NCBI GenBank assembly: GCA_934249265.1
Contig: CAKQKQ010000092.1
Span: forward strand, 1 to 6,532
DNA: 6,532 bases
Direction of reading: 5' to 3'
DNA from: an uncultured Clostridia bacterium
GTDB lineage: Bacteria; Bacillota; Clostridia; Christensenellales; Borkfalkiaceae
Below are positions 1-5,995 of the stretch, in pieces; within the stretch, counting starts at the first letter, position 1; the number at the start of each line of letters is the position of its first letter. The notes beneath the pieces were generated by a model, which saw nothing but the letters and a program-made list of their open reading frames with translations, was not told the origin of the DNA and did not search any database. Position numbers and translations under genes: made by a program.

Positions 1-734
1 GCCATGGTCATGGCTTCGGTTTGGTCGTGCGTGACGTAAATAGTGGTCGCGTTGATTTCCCTATGCAATTTTATTATTTCGCTTCTCATCGAAACGCGGA
101 GTTTTGCGTCGAGGTTGGAAAGAGGTTCGTCCATTAAAAAGACTTTTGCGTCGCTTACAAGCACTCTGCCGAGCGCGACCCTTTGCATTTGTCCGCCCGA
201 AAGTTCTTTGGGACGGCGGTCGAGGTATTGCGTGATTTGCAATATTTCGGCGGCGCGTTTTACCCTTGCGTCGATTTCTTCTTTACCGTATCCTCTCGTT
301 TCGAGTCCGAAAGCCATATTTTCATATACGCTCATATGAGGATATAAAGCGTAATTTTGGAAAACCATGGCAATATCTCTTTCTTTAGCCGTTTTTTCGT
401 TGCAATACTGCCCGTCGATATACAAATCGCCCGTGGTGATGTCTTCAAGTCCCGCAATCATACGCAAAGTGGTAGACTTGCCGCAACCCGAAGGACCTAC
501 GAATACGATAAACTCGTGCTCCTTTATGTCGAGACTGAAGTCGAAAACCGCTTGAACGTAATTGTCGTACACCTTGTTGACATTTTGCAAACTGACATAA
601 ACGCCTTCGGGCGCGATTTTAGGCTCTTGACGGCGTTTTTCTTCTTCCTCGAGCATTTCTTCGTATTGTTTCTTTATCGTATCGAGCGTTTGTTTTATCA
701 TCGATTTTTCGTCGATTTTGTTTTGCTCACTCAT
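1..734 (-). CDS. Sugar ABC transporter ATP-binding protein, MalK/UgpC/MsmK type (3' end outside window)
   Basis: The first 244 residues are visible; the frame is open to the window edge. It hydrolyses ATP on the cytoplasmic side to drive the two permeases. All nucleotide-binding motifs are intact: Walker A GPSGCGKST (80-88), Q-loop VFQNYALYPHMSV (124-136), signature LSGGQMQRVALGR (178-190), Walker B VFLMDE (198-203), D-loop SNLDAKLR (206-213) and the H-loop His 236 in VTHDQTEAM. The sequence and length so far fit the MalK/UgpC group, which carries a C-terminal regulatory OB-like domain that would lie outside the window. Unusually, about 44 mostly charged residues, rich in Glu, Lys and Arg and probably helical, precede the normal family start (VYVSLQNVNKVY, 45-56). 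The ATG at 732-734 is supported by GAGG 5 bases upstream, so the extension is probably translated; ATGs at residues 12 and 27 are weaker alternatives. It follows the ARH-like gene by 7 bases. Confidence 0.95.
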   Translation of the reverse strand, partial: MSEQNKIDEKSMIKQTLDTIKKQYEEMLEEEEKRRQEPKIAPEGVYVSLQNVNKVYDNYVQAVFDFSLDIKEHEFIVFVGPSGCGKSTTLRMIAGLEDITTGDLYIDGQYCNEKTAKERDIAMVFQNYALYPHMSVYENMAFGLETRGYGKEEIDARVKRAAEILQITQYLDRRPKELSGGQMQRVALGRVLVSDAKVFLMDEPLSNLDAKLRVSMRSEIIKLHREINATTIYVTHDQTEAMTM

Positions 735-738
735 TTTT

Positions 739-747
739 ACCTCACCT
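739..747 (-). promoter_or_regulatory. Shine-Dalgarno for the ATPase, overlapping the upstream stop codon
   Basis: On the minus strand this reads AGGTGAGGT; its GAGG core lies 5 bases before the ATG at 732-734 and contains part of the TGA stop (742-744) of the ARH-like gene. It supports the first ATG, and therefore the long N-terminal extension, as the true start of the ATPase. Confidence 0.75.
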
Positions 748-2895
748 AAACATGAATTGCGTACTGTTTAATACGCTTATTTCGCCTATATACATTTTTT
801 CTGAGTCGAACTGCAATTGAATCGTATCGGTATTCTTTTCAAAAATATACGGAATACGCAAATACGAATATCCGCTCGACGAGTTTTTGCTCGTGTTAGA
901 CGCAACCACTCCGCCGAAAACGCTGCCGTTTCTCATAACCGTGCAAATTATGGGTTGACCGCTGTAATTTCTGTATTTAATGCTTAAAATTACTTCTTTA
1001 TTAAGTTGCGCGCCCTTGGGGAGCGTAACCGTTTTTGTGAACTTGCCCGAATAAAGCGACAAGTTGCTTGTTGACACTTTTTCGATAAGCGTTTCGTTGG
1101 TTTCTTCAAGCATAAAGTCGTCGAAATACAAAATATCGTCTTTTGCCGAGGAAGAAGCGAATTTAAACCCGACTTCCATTTTGCTGCCCGTCGCCGTAAA
1201 CAAAAACTCTTTGTTTATAAGCGACGTTGCGTTGGCAAAACTTATTTCCGAAGATATCGCCTTTCCGCTTTCCCTTGCAAAAATGCCGAGTTGGGCGTTT
1301 GCGCTCGTCTTGACGTAAACGGATAATCTGTACGTTCTGCCCTTTACCAAATTGTCGAAAGTGTGCCAAACCTCGCCGTTTGACGTGTTTTTAAACGCAA
1401 AACAAGCGTAACCCGAGTGCGAATCGGGGTTGTCGCTGTCTACTATACATTCAAGCGTGCCGTTTTTCTTGTTAAACGAAGAAGTGTCTCTCTCTTCCGC
1501 GTCGTAATTGCTGAATAAAAGCGACCTGTCTTTTATAATCGGCGTGGTGGGAATTTTGTAATTTTCGCCCACTATTTCGCCGCCGTTTTCAAGCAAAATC
1601 GTCTCGAAATTCTCTCTATACATATCGACGATATCGTCTATTTTTTGCCTTACGGGATAGTTTTTGCCAACTATTCTCGCGTCGTAAGGTTTAGTGCCGT
1701 CGGAAGTGTATAAAGCCTCGTCGTTGTAGTACACGCCCTCGCCGTCGTAATAAATCATATCGTTGAGTTTTTGATACTCTTCGTTGGTCGGCTTAAAGCC
1801 TTTGATTATACCCATAACGCCCGAACATAAAGCCGCGGTGCAGTCGCCGTCGTAACCCATTATGGAAGAATATTTGCACGTGTCGAGATAAGAATTTTTG
1901 CCGTAAAGAAAACTTAAAATCGCAAAACCGCCGTTTACGTTGGGGTCGGTTTGAATATTGTCGATGCGGTAAAGCATTCTTCTTTGGTCTGCAAGTTCCG
2001 AAGCCGCGCTTTTATAATCGTTGGGATATTTATTGTATAATTCGCAAGCCAAATCGTAAGTTTTTTGCGGGAACGAGCCGTTTGGCAAAACCTCTTTCGC
2101 CTTTTGCATTACGGTGATTACGTCGTCTTCAAAATATGCAAGCGAATACATTGCCGCGTAAAATTTCGCCCACACTATCGAATCGAAATAGCCTACGTTT
2201 GACGCAAATTTATCCACGAGCAAAGTTGCCGTGTTGGGCATGCCGGGGGCGTTCATTCCCAGCGTTTCGTTTTCGATATAAGCCTCGGTACACCAGCCGT
2301 AACGGTTGCCCGCCTCGATCGTGCCCGTGTAAGGCGCAAGCATATCTTTAGAACTGATAAGCATCATTGCATCCATACCGCCGCCCCAATCGCTTACGGT
2401 GTACTTTTTCCACGTGTTTTTGATGGCGTAACTCGAAAAACCCTCTTCTTTTAAAATGTATTGATTAAAAATATCTATGTGATAATCGTCGTCAGACCAA
2501 ACTTCGTTTCTGCCCGTTTGCTCGTTGACTTTTAATCTGTCGTATTTGTATCTGTCGCCCTCGCTCCCCGGCGGCGTGTAATATGTGTAATTACCCGCAT
2601 AAGGACCGTTGATGAAATCGAACCACTCTTCGGGAAAGCCCGTCGAGTTGCCGCCCCAGCCCGCAAATTCGTATCCGCTTAAAAAGCCTGCGAATTGCCC
2701 TAAAAGTCCGCCGAGAGTTTTGTTGGTATACTCTTGCTTGGAAATGATTTTATACGAAACGGCGGGCGAAAAATCAGTGCCTTTATTTGTGTTGTCGCCA
2801 TTGCCGCCCGTATCGCTCTTTCCGCAAGAGACAAACGTCAATGCCGACGCGCTTATTGCCGCCGTCAACGCTAAACTTAATATCTTTTTAATCAT
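742..2895 (-). CDS. Exported lipoprotein with ADP-ribosylglycohydrolase-like domain and C-terminal CBM-like domain
   Basis: This 717-residue protein starts with a lipoprotein signal peptide (lipobox FVSC, Cys 24) and a Gly/Asn/Thr-rich tether, so it should be anchored outside the cell. Residues about 55-440 match the ARH/DraG fold pattern: LGGLLGQFAG (61-70), WSDDDYHIDIF (133-143), WCTEAYIENETLGMNAPGMP (201-220), a helix ending in YFEDDVITVMQKAKEVLP (254-271), and GYDGDCTAAL (347-356), the counterpart of the metal-binding GGDTDT motif. The Asp of the canonical first motif (GDALG) appears replaced, but the other metal-site Asp residues (SDDD, DGD) remain. Residues about 455-600 look like a CBM4/9/22-type jelly roll, ending in the typical DDILYFDDFMLEE (586-598). 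Residues 605-717 form a beta-rich domain I do not recognise. Superfamily members cleave ADP-ribosyl bonds; an exported, CBM-bearing version in a sugar operon more likely acts on a glycan or glycoside, which is inference. It is coupled to the binding-protein gene by ATGA. Confidence 0.85.
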   Translation of the reverse strand: MIKKILSLALTAAISASALTFVSCGKSDTGGNGDNTNKGTDFSPAVSYKIISKQEYTNKTLGGLLGQFAGFLSGYEFAGWGGNSTGFPEEWFDFINGPYAGNYTYYTPPGSEGDRYKYDRLKVNEQTGRNEVWSDDDYHIDIFNQYILKEEGFSSYAIKNTWKKYTVSDWGGGMDAMMLISSKDMLAPYTGTIEAGNRYGWCTEAYIENETLGMNAPGMPNTATLLVDKFASNVGYFDSIVWAKFYAAMYSLAYFEDDVITVMQKAKEVLPNGSFPQKTYDLACELYNKYPNDYKSAASELADQRRMLYRIDNIQTDPNVNGGFAILSFLYGKNSYLDTCKYSSIMGYDGDCTAALCSGVMGIIKGFKPTNEEYQKLNDMIYYDGEGVYYNDEALYTSDGTKPYDARIVGKNYPVRQKIDDIVDMYRENFETILLENGGEIVGENYKIPTTPIIKDRSLLFSNYDAEERDTSSFNKKNGTLECIVDSDNPDSHSGYACFAFKNTSNGEVWHTFDNLVKGRTYRLSVYVKTSANAQLGIFARESGKAISSEISFANATSLINKEFLFTATGSKMEVGFKFASSSAKDDILYFDDFMLEETNETLIEKVSTSNLSLYSGKFTKTVTLPKGAQLNKEVILSIKYRNYSGQPIICTVMRNGSVFGGVVASNTSKNSSSGYSYLRIPYIFEKNTDTIQLQFDSEKMYIGEISVLNSTQFMFR
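2892..2895 (-). promoter_or_regulatory. ATGA overlap coupling the binding protein to the ARH-like lipoprotein
   Basis: The ATG (2893-2895) of the ARH-like gene overlaps the TGA (2892-2894) of the binding-protein gene. The only ribosome-binding candidate upstream is a weak GGCGGGT (2901-2907), so translation of the ARH-like gene probably depends on ribosomes finishing the binding protein. Confidence 0.75.
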
Positions 2896-4232
2896 AATTT
2901 ACCCGCCATACCGCTCTTCATAGTGGTGTCCATAAATTTTACAAACTCGGCAGTAGTCATTTGACCGTTTATCCAAACCGACATTTTTTGGTTGATTTGT
3001 TGGTCTACTTTGTTGTAATAAATGGTGTACGGTACGTTGATACTCTTGCTTAAACCGCCGCTTATTACGTCTACGTAGTCGCCGATTTTGGTTTCTCTTA
3101 TAGCGTCGAGATAAGTCGATACGCAGTCTTGTCTTACGGGCAAACCGCCTATTTGCTTTTGAGCGAGAGCCGTAACCGCCTTTTTGGACATGAGTGCTTT
3201 TATCGCTTTTTTGTCCGCTTCGGGGTGAGTAGAAGTTCTTGCCGCCCAAAATCTATCCGCAAAAGTCGTAGTGTAAGAGGAATTTCCCTTTGCCGCAACG
3301 GGTATAGCCGCTACGCCTACTTCGCCTTGAGTATACTTACATACGTCGTGAATTTGCCATACGCCGTCGATAATCATTGCAATGTTGCCGCCTTGGAAAC
3401 GAGCCATTGCATCAAGTACAGCCGTGTCGGCAGTTGACGGCATCGATTTGTCGGTAATCAACATTCTTTCAAACCAATTATACACGTCGTAGAACGGTTG
3501 AGAGTCGATTACGCAATTGCCTTGCGCGTCGAAAATGTTTTCACCTCCGCTGTTTTTGGAATACATGCCCGCATATGCGAGGAACGGTCCTGCCGAAATG
3601 CCGAATTTTTTATTGCCCGAAAGTTTTTGAGCCGCGTCGGCGATTTCTTCAAACGTGCTTGCGTTTTCCCAATCGCCGCTCGGGTATGCTATTTTATCCG
3701 TCGGGTGACTTGCGTTGTACTCGTCGATGATGGTCTTGTTGTAATAAAGCACCATGTGTTGAAGTCCCGAAGGGAGACCGTAATATTTGCCGTTCTTTTC
3801 CGCCACCCCTTCAAACGCGTCGGCGTAATAATCTCCGCTTGCGACAAGTTCGTTTTTGATGTCCGTGAGGTCTTGAAGTTGGTTTTTGTTTACCATCATG
3901 GGCATGTGCGATTCGGCAATTCTGCCGATAGTTCCGCCGATTTTACCCATCATATTTGACGTGATTTTGGTGTAATATTCGTCCCAACTGTCAGTCTTTA
4001 TAATATCCGCCTCGATGACGATTTTTTCGCCTTGCTCTTTAAGCACTTCGTTTGCGGCGTCAATCATGGCGAGCCACCCAGGGTTTTCGTTTACGCTGTT
4101 CATGATAGACATTTTTACTATAGTGTTGCCGTTTTTATCCTTATCGCTGCTTTTTCCGCAACCCGTAAAACACGTCAACGCAAAAGCGGCGGATAAAACT
4201 ATACATAAAGATTTTTTAATAAATTTTTTCAT
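2892..4232 (-). CDS. Sugar ABC transporter substrate-binding lipoprotein (family 1 / CUT1 type)
   Basis: This 446-residue extracellular binding protein captures the substrate and hands it to the two permeases encoded upstream. It has a lipoprotein signal peptide: a Lys-rich start, a hydrophobic core at about residues 8-21, and lipobox FTGC with the lipidated Cys at 25, followed by a Ser/Lys/Asp-rich tether. Family signatures are GKYYGLPSGLQHMVLYYNK (148-166) and RFQGGNIAMIIDGVWQI (278-294), both characteristic of family 1 solute-binding proteins of CUT1 importers. Many aromatic residues (Trp 53, 83, 188, 253, 292, 329, 420; several Tyr pairs) could stack on sugar rings, but I cannot assign the ligand. 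The start is supported by AGGAGG 7 bases upstream. Its TGA overlaps the ATG of the next gene as ATGA, so the two lipoproteins are coupled. It sits after the permeases instead of before them, which is less common for CUT1 operons. Confidence 0.93.
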   Translation of the reverse strand: MKKFIKKSLCIVLSAAFALTCFTGCGKSSDKDKNGNTIVKMSIMNSVNENPGWLAMIDAANEVLKEQGEKIVIEADIIKTDSWDEYYTKITSNMMGKIGGTIGRIAESHMPMMVNKNQLQDLTDIKNELVASGDYYADAFEGVAEKNGKYYGLPSGLQHMVLYYNKTIIDEYNASHPTDKIAYPSGDWENASTFEEIADAAQKLSGNKKFGISAGPFLAYAGMYSKNSGGENIFDAQGNCVIDSQPFYDVYNWFERMLITDKSMPSTADTAVLDAMARFQGGNIAMIIDGVWQIHDVCKYTQGEVGVAAIPVAAKGNSSYTTTFADRFWAARTSTHPEADKKAIKALMSKKAVTALAQKQIGGLPVRQDCVSTYLDAIRETKIGDYVDVISGGLSKSINVPYTIYYNKVDQQINQKMSVWINGQMTTAEFVKFMDTTMKSGMAGKL

Positions 4233-4239
4233 ATATTTT

Positions 4240-4245
4240 CCTCCT
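4240..4245 (-). promoter_or_regulatory. Strong Shine-Dalgarno for the substrate-binding protein
   Basis: On the minus strand this reads AGGAGG and lies 7 bases before the ATG at 4230-4232, in the only 15-base gap of the operon. An independent strong site fits the usual need for more binding protein than permease (inference). Confidence 0.85.
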
Positions 4246-4247
4246 GA

Positions 4248-5105
4248 TTACTTCATACCCGTGGTTGCAATGCCTTGGACGAAGTATTTTTGACATTTTA
4301 AATAAATAAGAGATATGGGTAAAATGCTCAACGTAGTCGCCGCCATTATTCTGCCCCACGTCGCGCCCGTCATGTGCGTTTCTTTAAGCCCCGCAATGTA
4401 AAGCGGTATGGTGGTGTTTGCGTCTTGACCGTCGAGGTATATCAAATGCCCCATATAGTTGTTCCAACTGCCTATAAACGAGAACAGTCCCAAAGTGACA
4501 AGCGCGGGTTTTATAAGCGGTAAAATTATCTTTACGTACTTTCTGAAATATCCGCAACCGTCGATATCGGCAGCCTCTAAAAGTCCGTCGGGTATGGAAA
4601 CTATAAACGACCTCAACATAAATACGCCGTAAGTGTTTATCATTACCCCCGGGAGAATAAGCGGTATAAAAGTGTTTGTAAGTTGCAGTTTTGCAAATAT
4701 CATGAAAAGCGGCAACATAGTCACTTGCCCCGGTATCATGAGCGTCGCTATAAACAAACCGTACAATGGTTTTGAACCTTTAAAGCGAATTTTTGCAAAA
4801 GCAAACGCCGCAAGCGACGAAGTAAACAGCGTGCCCACTGTGGACAAAAGTGCGATTATAAGCGAATTTATATACGCCGTCCAGATAAGTCCGTCGCCGT
4901 AAGCAAACGCTTGTTTATAACTTTCCCACGTGAGTTTGGTGGTAAAAATACTCGTCGAGCCTTGATTTATTAAGTCGGGGTCTTTTACCGAGTTTAAAAT
5001 CATCCAATAAAACGGGAAAATGCTTATTAAGGCGCAAATCATTACTATTACGGTAATAATCGCCGTCTTTACTTTATGTTTGTTTCTATAACCTATTCTT
5101 TTCAT
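4248..5105 (-). CDS. Sugar ABC transporter permease, MalG/UgpE type
   Basis: This 285-residue protein is the second membrane subunit of the importer and pairs with the permease just upstream. Six hydrophobic segments are visible, near residues 13-38, 79-104, 114-138, 145-166, 198-218 and 253-270. The EAA loop reads EAADIDGCGYFRKYVKIILP (177-196). FPFYWMILNS near the N-terminus and the ending YFVQGIATTGMK are typical of MalG/UgpE-like permeases. The ATG shares its first base with the TAA of the preceding permease. The best Shine-Dalgarno candidate (GAGGA, 5119-5123) is 13 bases away, a poor spacing, so translation probably depends on re-initiation after the upstream gene. Length is normal and nothing appears broken. 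Family assignment is firm; substrate is unknown. Confidence 0.95.
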   Translation of the reverse strand: MKRIGYRNKHKVKTAIITVIVMICALISIFPFYWMILNSVKDPDLINQGSTSIFTTKLTWESYKQAFAYGDGLIWTAYINSLIIALLSTVGTLFTSSLAAFAFAKIRFKGSKPLYGLFIATLMIPGQVTMLPLFMIFAKLQLTNTFIPLILPGVMINTYGVFMLRSFIVSIPDGLLEAADIDGCGYFRKYVKIILPLIKPALVTLGLFSFIGSWNNYMGHLIYLDGQDANTTIPLYIAGLKETHMTGATWGRIMAATTLSILPISLIYLKCQKYFVQGIATTGMK

Positions 5106-5107
5106 TA
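5103..5107 (-). promoter_or_regulatory. TAATG stop-start junction between the two permeases
   Basis: The TAA of the first permease (5105-5107) and the ATG of the second (5103-5105) share one base. With only a poorly spaced GAGGA at 5119-5123, this arrangement suggests translational re-initiation, which would keep the two permease subunits at equal amounts. Confidence 0.75.
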
Positions 5108-5995
5108 TTCGTGCACCGTCCTCTTTTTCAATTTAAACTGAATGACGGTAACTATGCCGACAAGCGCGAAAAGCACCCAACTTGCGACAGCCGCTCTGCC
5201 CATATCGAACTCTCTGAACGCGTAATAGTAAATATACATCGAAAGCGTGTAAGTCGAATAATCAGGACCGCCGCTCGTCATTATATATACTTCGTTGAAC
5301 ATGTTGAACACGTCTATGAAAAGCATAACCGTCACGAAAAACATGACCGAAGAAAGCATAGGCACGGTGATTTTGCAAATTTTTCTGAAAGCCGACGCTC
5401 CGTCGATATCTGCCGCTTCGTAAAGTTCGGTGGGAATATTTTTAAGTCCCGCGTCGAAAATAATGTAATAATATCCCGCTTTAAGCCAAATGCTTAATAT
5501 CGAAACCGCCCACCGCGCATACCTTGTGTCTTGCAGCCACATAGGCGGATTTTTTACGCCCAAGCCCGAAAGCACGGAGTTGATTATTCCGTTGTCGGGT
5601 TGATAAATAAACGACCAAACCATCGCTATCGCGACCGTAGAAGTGACCATCGGCAAAAAGAACGCCGCGCGGTAAAACTTCATAAACGGCAATTTTCTGT
5701 TTGTGAGTAGTGCAAGCGACAACGAAGTGAAAAGCGTAAGCGGAACTACTATGGCGATATATATAAACGTGTTGCCTATAGATTTCCAGAATATTCTGTC
5801 GCGGAAAATCGCAATGAAATTGTTGAATTTTACGAATTTCGGCGGGTCTATCATATTCCACTCGGCAAAGCACAATAACAGCGAAAACACGAGCGGAAAC
5901 GCGACGAAACATATAAAACCTATAAGTTGAGGAGCAACGAAGATATAACCGAATAAGTTTTCTCTTCTCTTTTTCCTACTTATCCTTCTTTTCAC
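5105..5995 (-). CDS. Sugar ABC transporter permease, MalF/UgpA type
   Basis: This 296-residue protein is an inner subunit of a binding-protein-dependent carbohydrate importer of the CUT1 type. It begins with a very basic cytoplasmic end (MKRRISRKKRREN) and shows about six hydrophobic segments, near residues 15-42, 73-99, 108-131, 161-183, 213-236 and 268-288. The cytoplasmic EAA loop, EAADIDGASAFRKICKITVP (193-212), docks to the ATPase and is a clear family match. The segment NEVYIMTSGGPDYSTYTL (234-251) is also typical of MalF/UgpA-like permeases. The length is normal for the short Gram-positive form, without the large periplasmic loop of enterobacterial MalF. The start is GTG at 5993-5995, chosen because a near-perfect Shine-Dalgarno lies 7 bases upstream. 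The first 20 bases overlap the upstream hydrolase-like gene, and the stop is joined to the next permease as TAATG. The transported sugar cannot be told from the sequence. Confidence 0.95.
   Translation of the reverse strand: MKRRISRKKRRENLFGYIFVAPQLIGFICFVAFPLVFSLLLCFAEWNMIDPPKFVKFNNFIAIFRDRIFWKSIGNTFIYIAIVVPLTLFTSLSLALLTNRKLPFMKFYRAAFFLPMVTSTVAIAMVWSFIYQPDNGIINSVLSGLGVKNPPMWLQDTRYARWAVSILSIWLKAGYYYIIFDAGLKNIPTELYEAADIDGASAFRKICKITVPMLSSVMFFVTVMLFIDVFNMFNEVYIMTSGGPDYSTYTLSMYIYYYAFREFDMGRAAVASWVLFALVGIVTVIQFKLKKRTVHE

Noticed and set aside
357..749. Plus-strand open frame of 130 codons
   Set aside because: It lies antisense to the ATPase gene, whose motifs are all intact on the minus strand, and has no recognisable domain; its hydrophobic Phe-rich stretch is the complement of the Glu/Lys-rich extension.
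742..2895. Antitoxin or nitrogenase-control role (DraG-type reversal of ADP-ribosylation)
   Set aside because: The signal peptide and lipobox place the protein outside the cell, there is no ADP-ribosyltransferase or nitrogenase gene nearby, and the context is sugar uptake.
3498..3959. Plus-strand open frame of 153 codons
   Set aside because: It is antisense to the binding-protein gene, has no convincing ribosome binding site and no recognisable family; it is best explained as a shadow frame.
4233..4247. Possible internal promoter or terminator in the gap before the binding-protein gene
   Set aside because: Only 15 bases are available and they are used by the ribosome binding site; no hairpin with a T-run is visible.
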